Shown piece by piece: positions 7,651 to 7,652 of a DNA stretch of 7,652 bases (within the stretch, counting starts at the first letter, position 1; every line of letters begins with the position of its first letter). A program made the translations under genes and the position numbers. The stretch is from Filomicrobium sp. (GTDB lineage: Bacteria > Pseudomonadota > Alphaproteobacteria > Rhizobiales > Hyphomicrobiaceae). Below the pieces are notes generated by a model. That model saw only the letters and a program-made list of their open reading frames with translations. It made no database searches and was not told where the DNA came from. The stretch is taken from contig JAJFHK010000181.1 of assembly GCA_021775655.1 (NCBI GenBank), forward strand, positions 1-7,652. Direction: 5' to 3'.

Positions 7651-7652
7651 TG

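Overview
The window looks like a chromosomal segment of a rhizobial alphaproteobacterium (order Hyphomicrobiales). The best evidence is a eukaryote-like glutamine synthetase II gene (glnII) with, diverging from it, a 63-residue gene that resembles rhizobial gstI (DUF2735). That pairing is typical of Rhizobium relatives. GC content is moderate, and I cannot name a genus. I saw no phage genes, transposases, tRNA/rRNA genes or CRISPR repeats.

Layout: (1) 1-755, + strand: the 3' part of a type II NADH dehydrogenase gene (ndh), cut by the window edge. (2) 868-2757, +: a complete ABC-F translation-factor-type ATPase. (3) 2867-3796, +: glutaminase glsA, starting with TTG. A foldable dyad (2780-2818) lies in the gap before it, and a perfect 16-bp palindrome covers its stop codon. 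(4) 3900-4091, - strand: gstI-like gene. (5) 4092-4285: a divergent control region with a large dyad over the predicted gstI start, a TATAAT box for gstI and only a weak sigma-54-like element toward glnII. (6) 4286-4561, +: 92 open codons with a strong ribosome binding site, fused in frame to glnII. (7) 4562-5605, +: glnII proper, closed by a strong intrinsic terminator (5660-5702). (8) 5714-6805 and 6802-7650, both -: an EamA/DMT permease and, upstream of it, a GNAT acetyltransferase. Their ends overlap by 4 bases, so they form an operon that converges on glnII.

How the genes fit together: the centre of the window is a glutamine-balance cluster. GlsA hydrolyses glutamine to glutamate and ammonia, GlnII makes glutamine from the same two products, and GstI is, by homology, a small inhibitor of GlnII translation. 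The most unusual element is the in-frame, proline-rich 92-codon extension ahead of the normal GlnII start. Each of the two possible starts has its own Shine-Dalgarno sequence. The product is therefore either an N-terminally extended GSII, two GSII isoforms, or a translated leader through which GlnII synthesis is controlled. The ndh/ABC-F genes and the GNAT/EamA operon look like ordinary neighbours with no visible link to this circuit.
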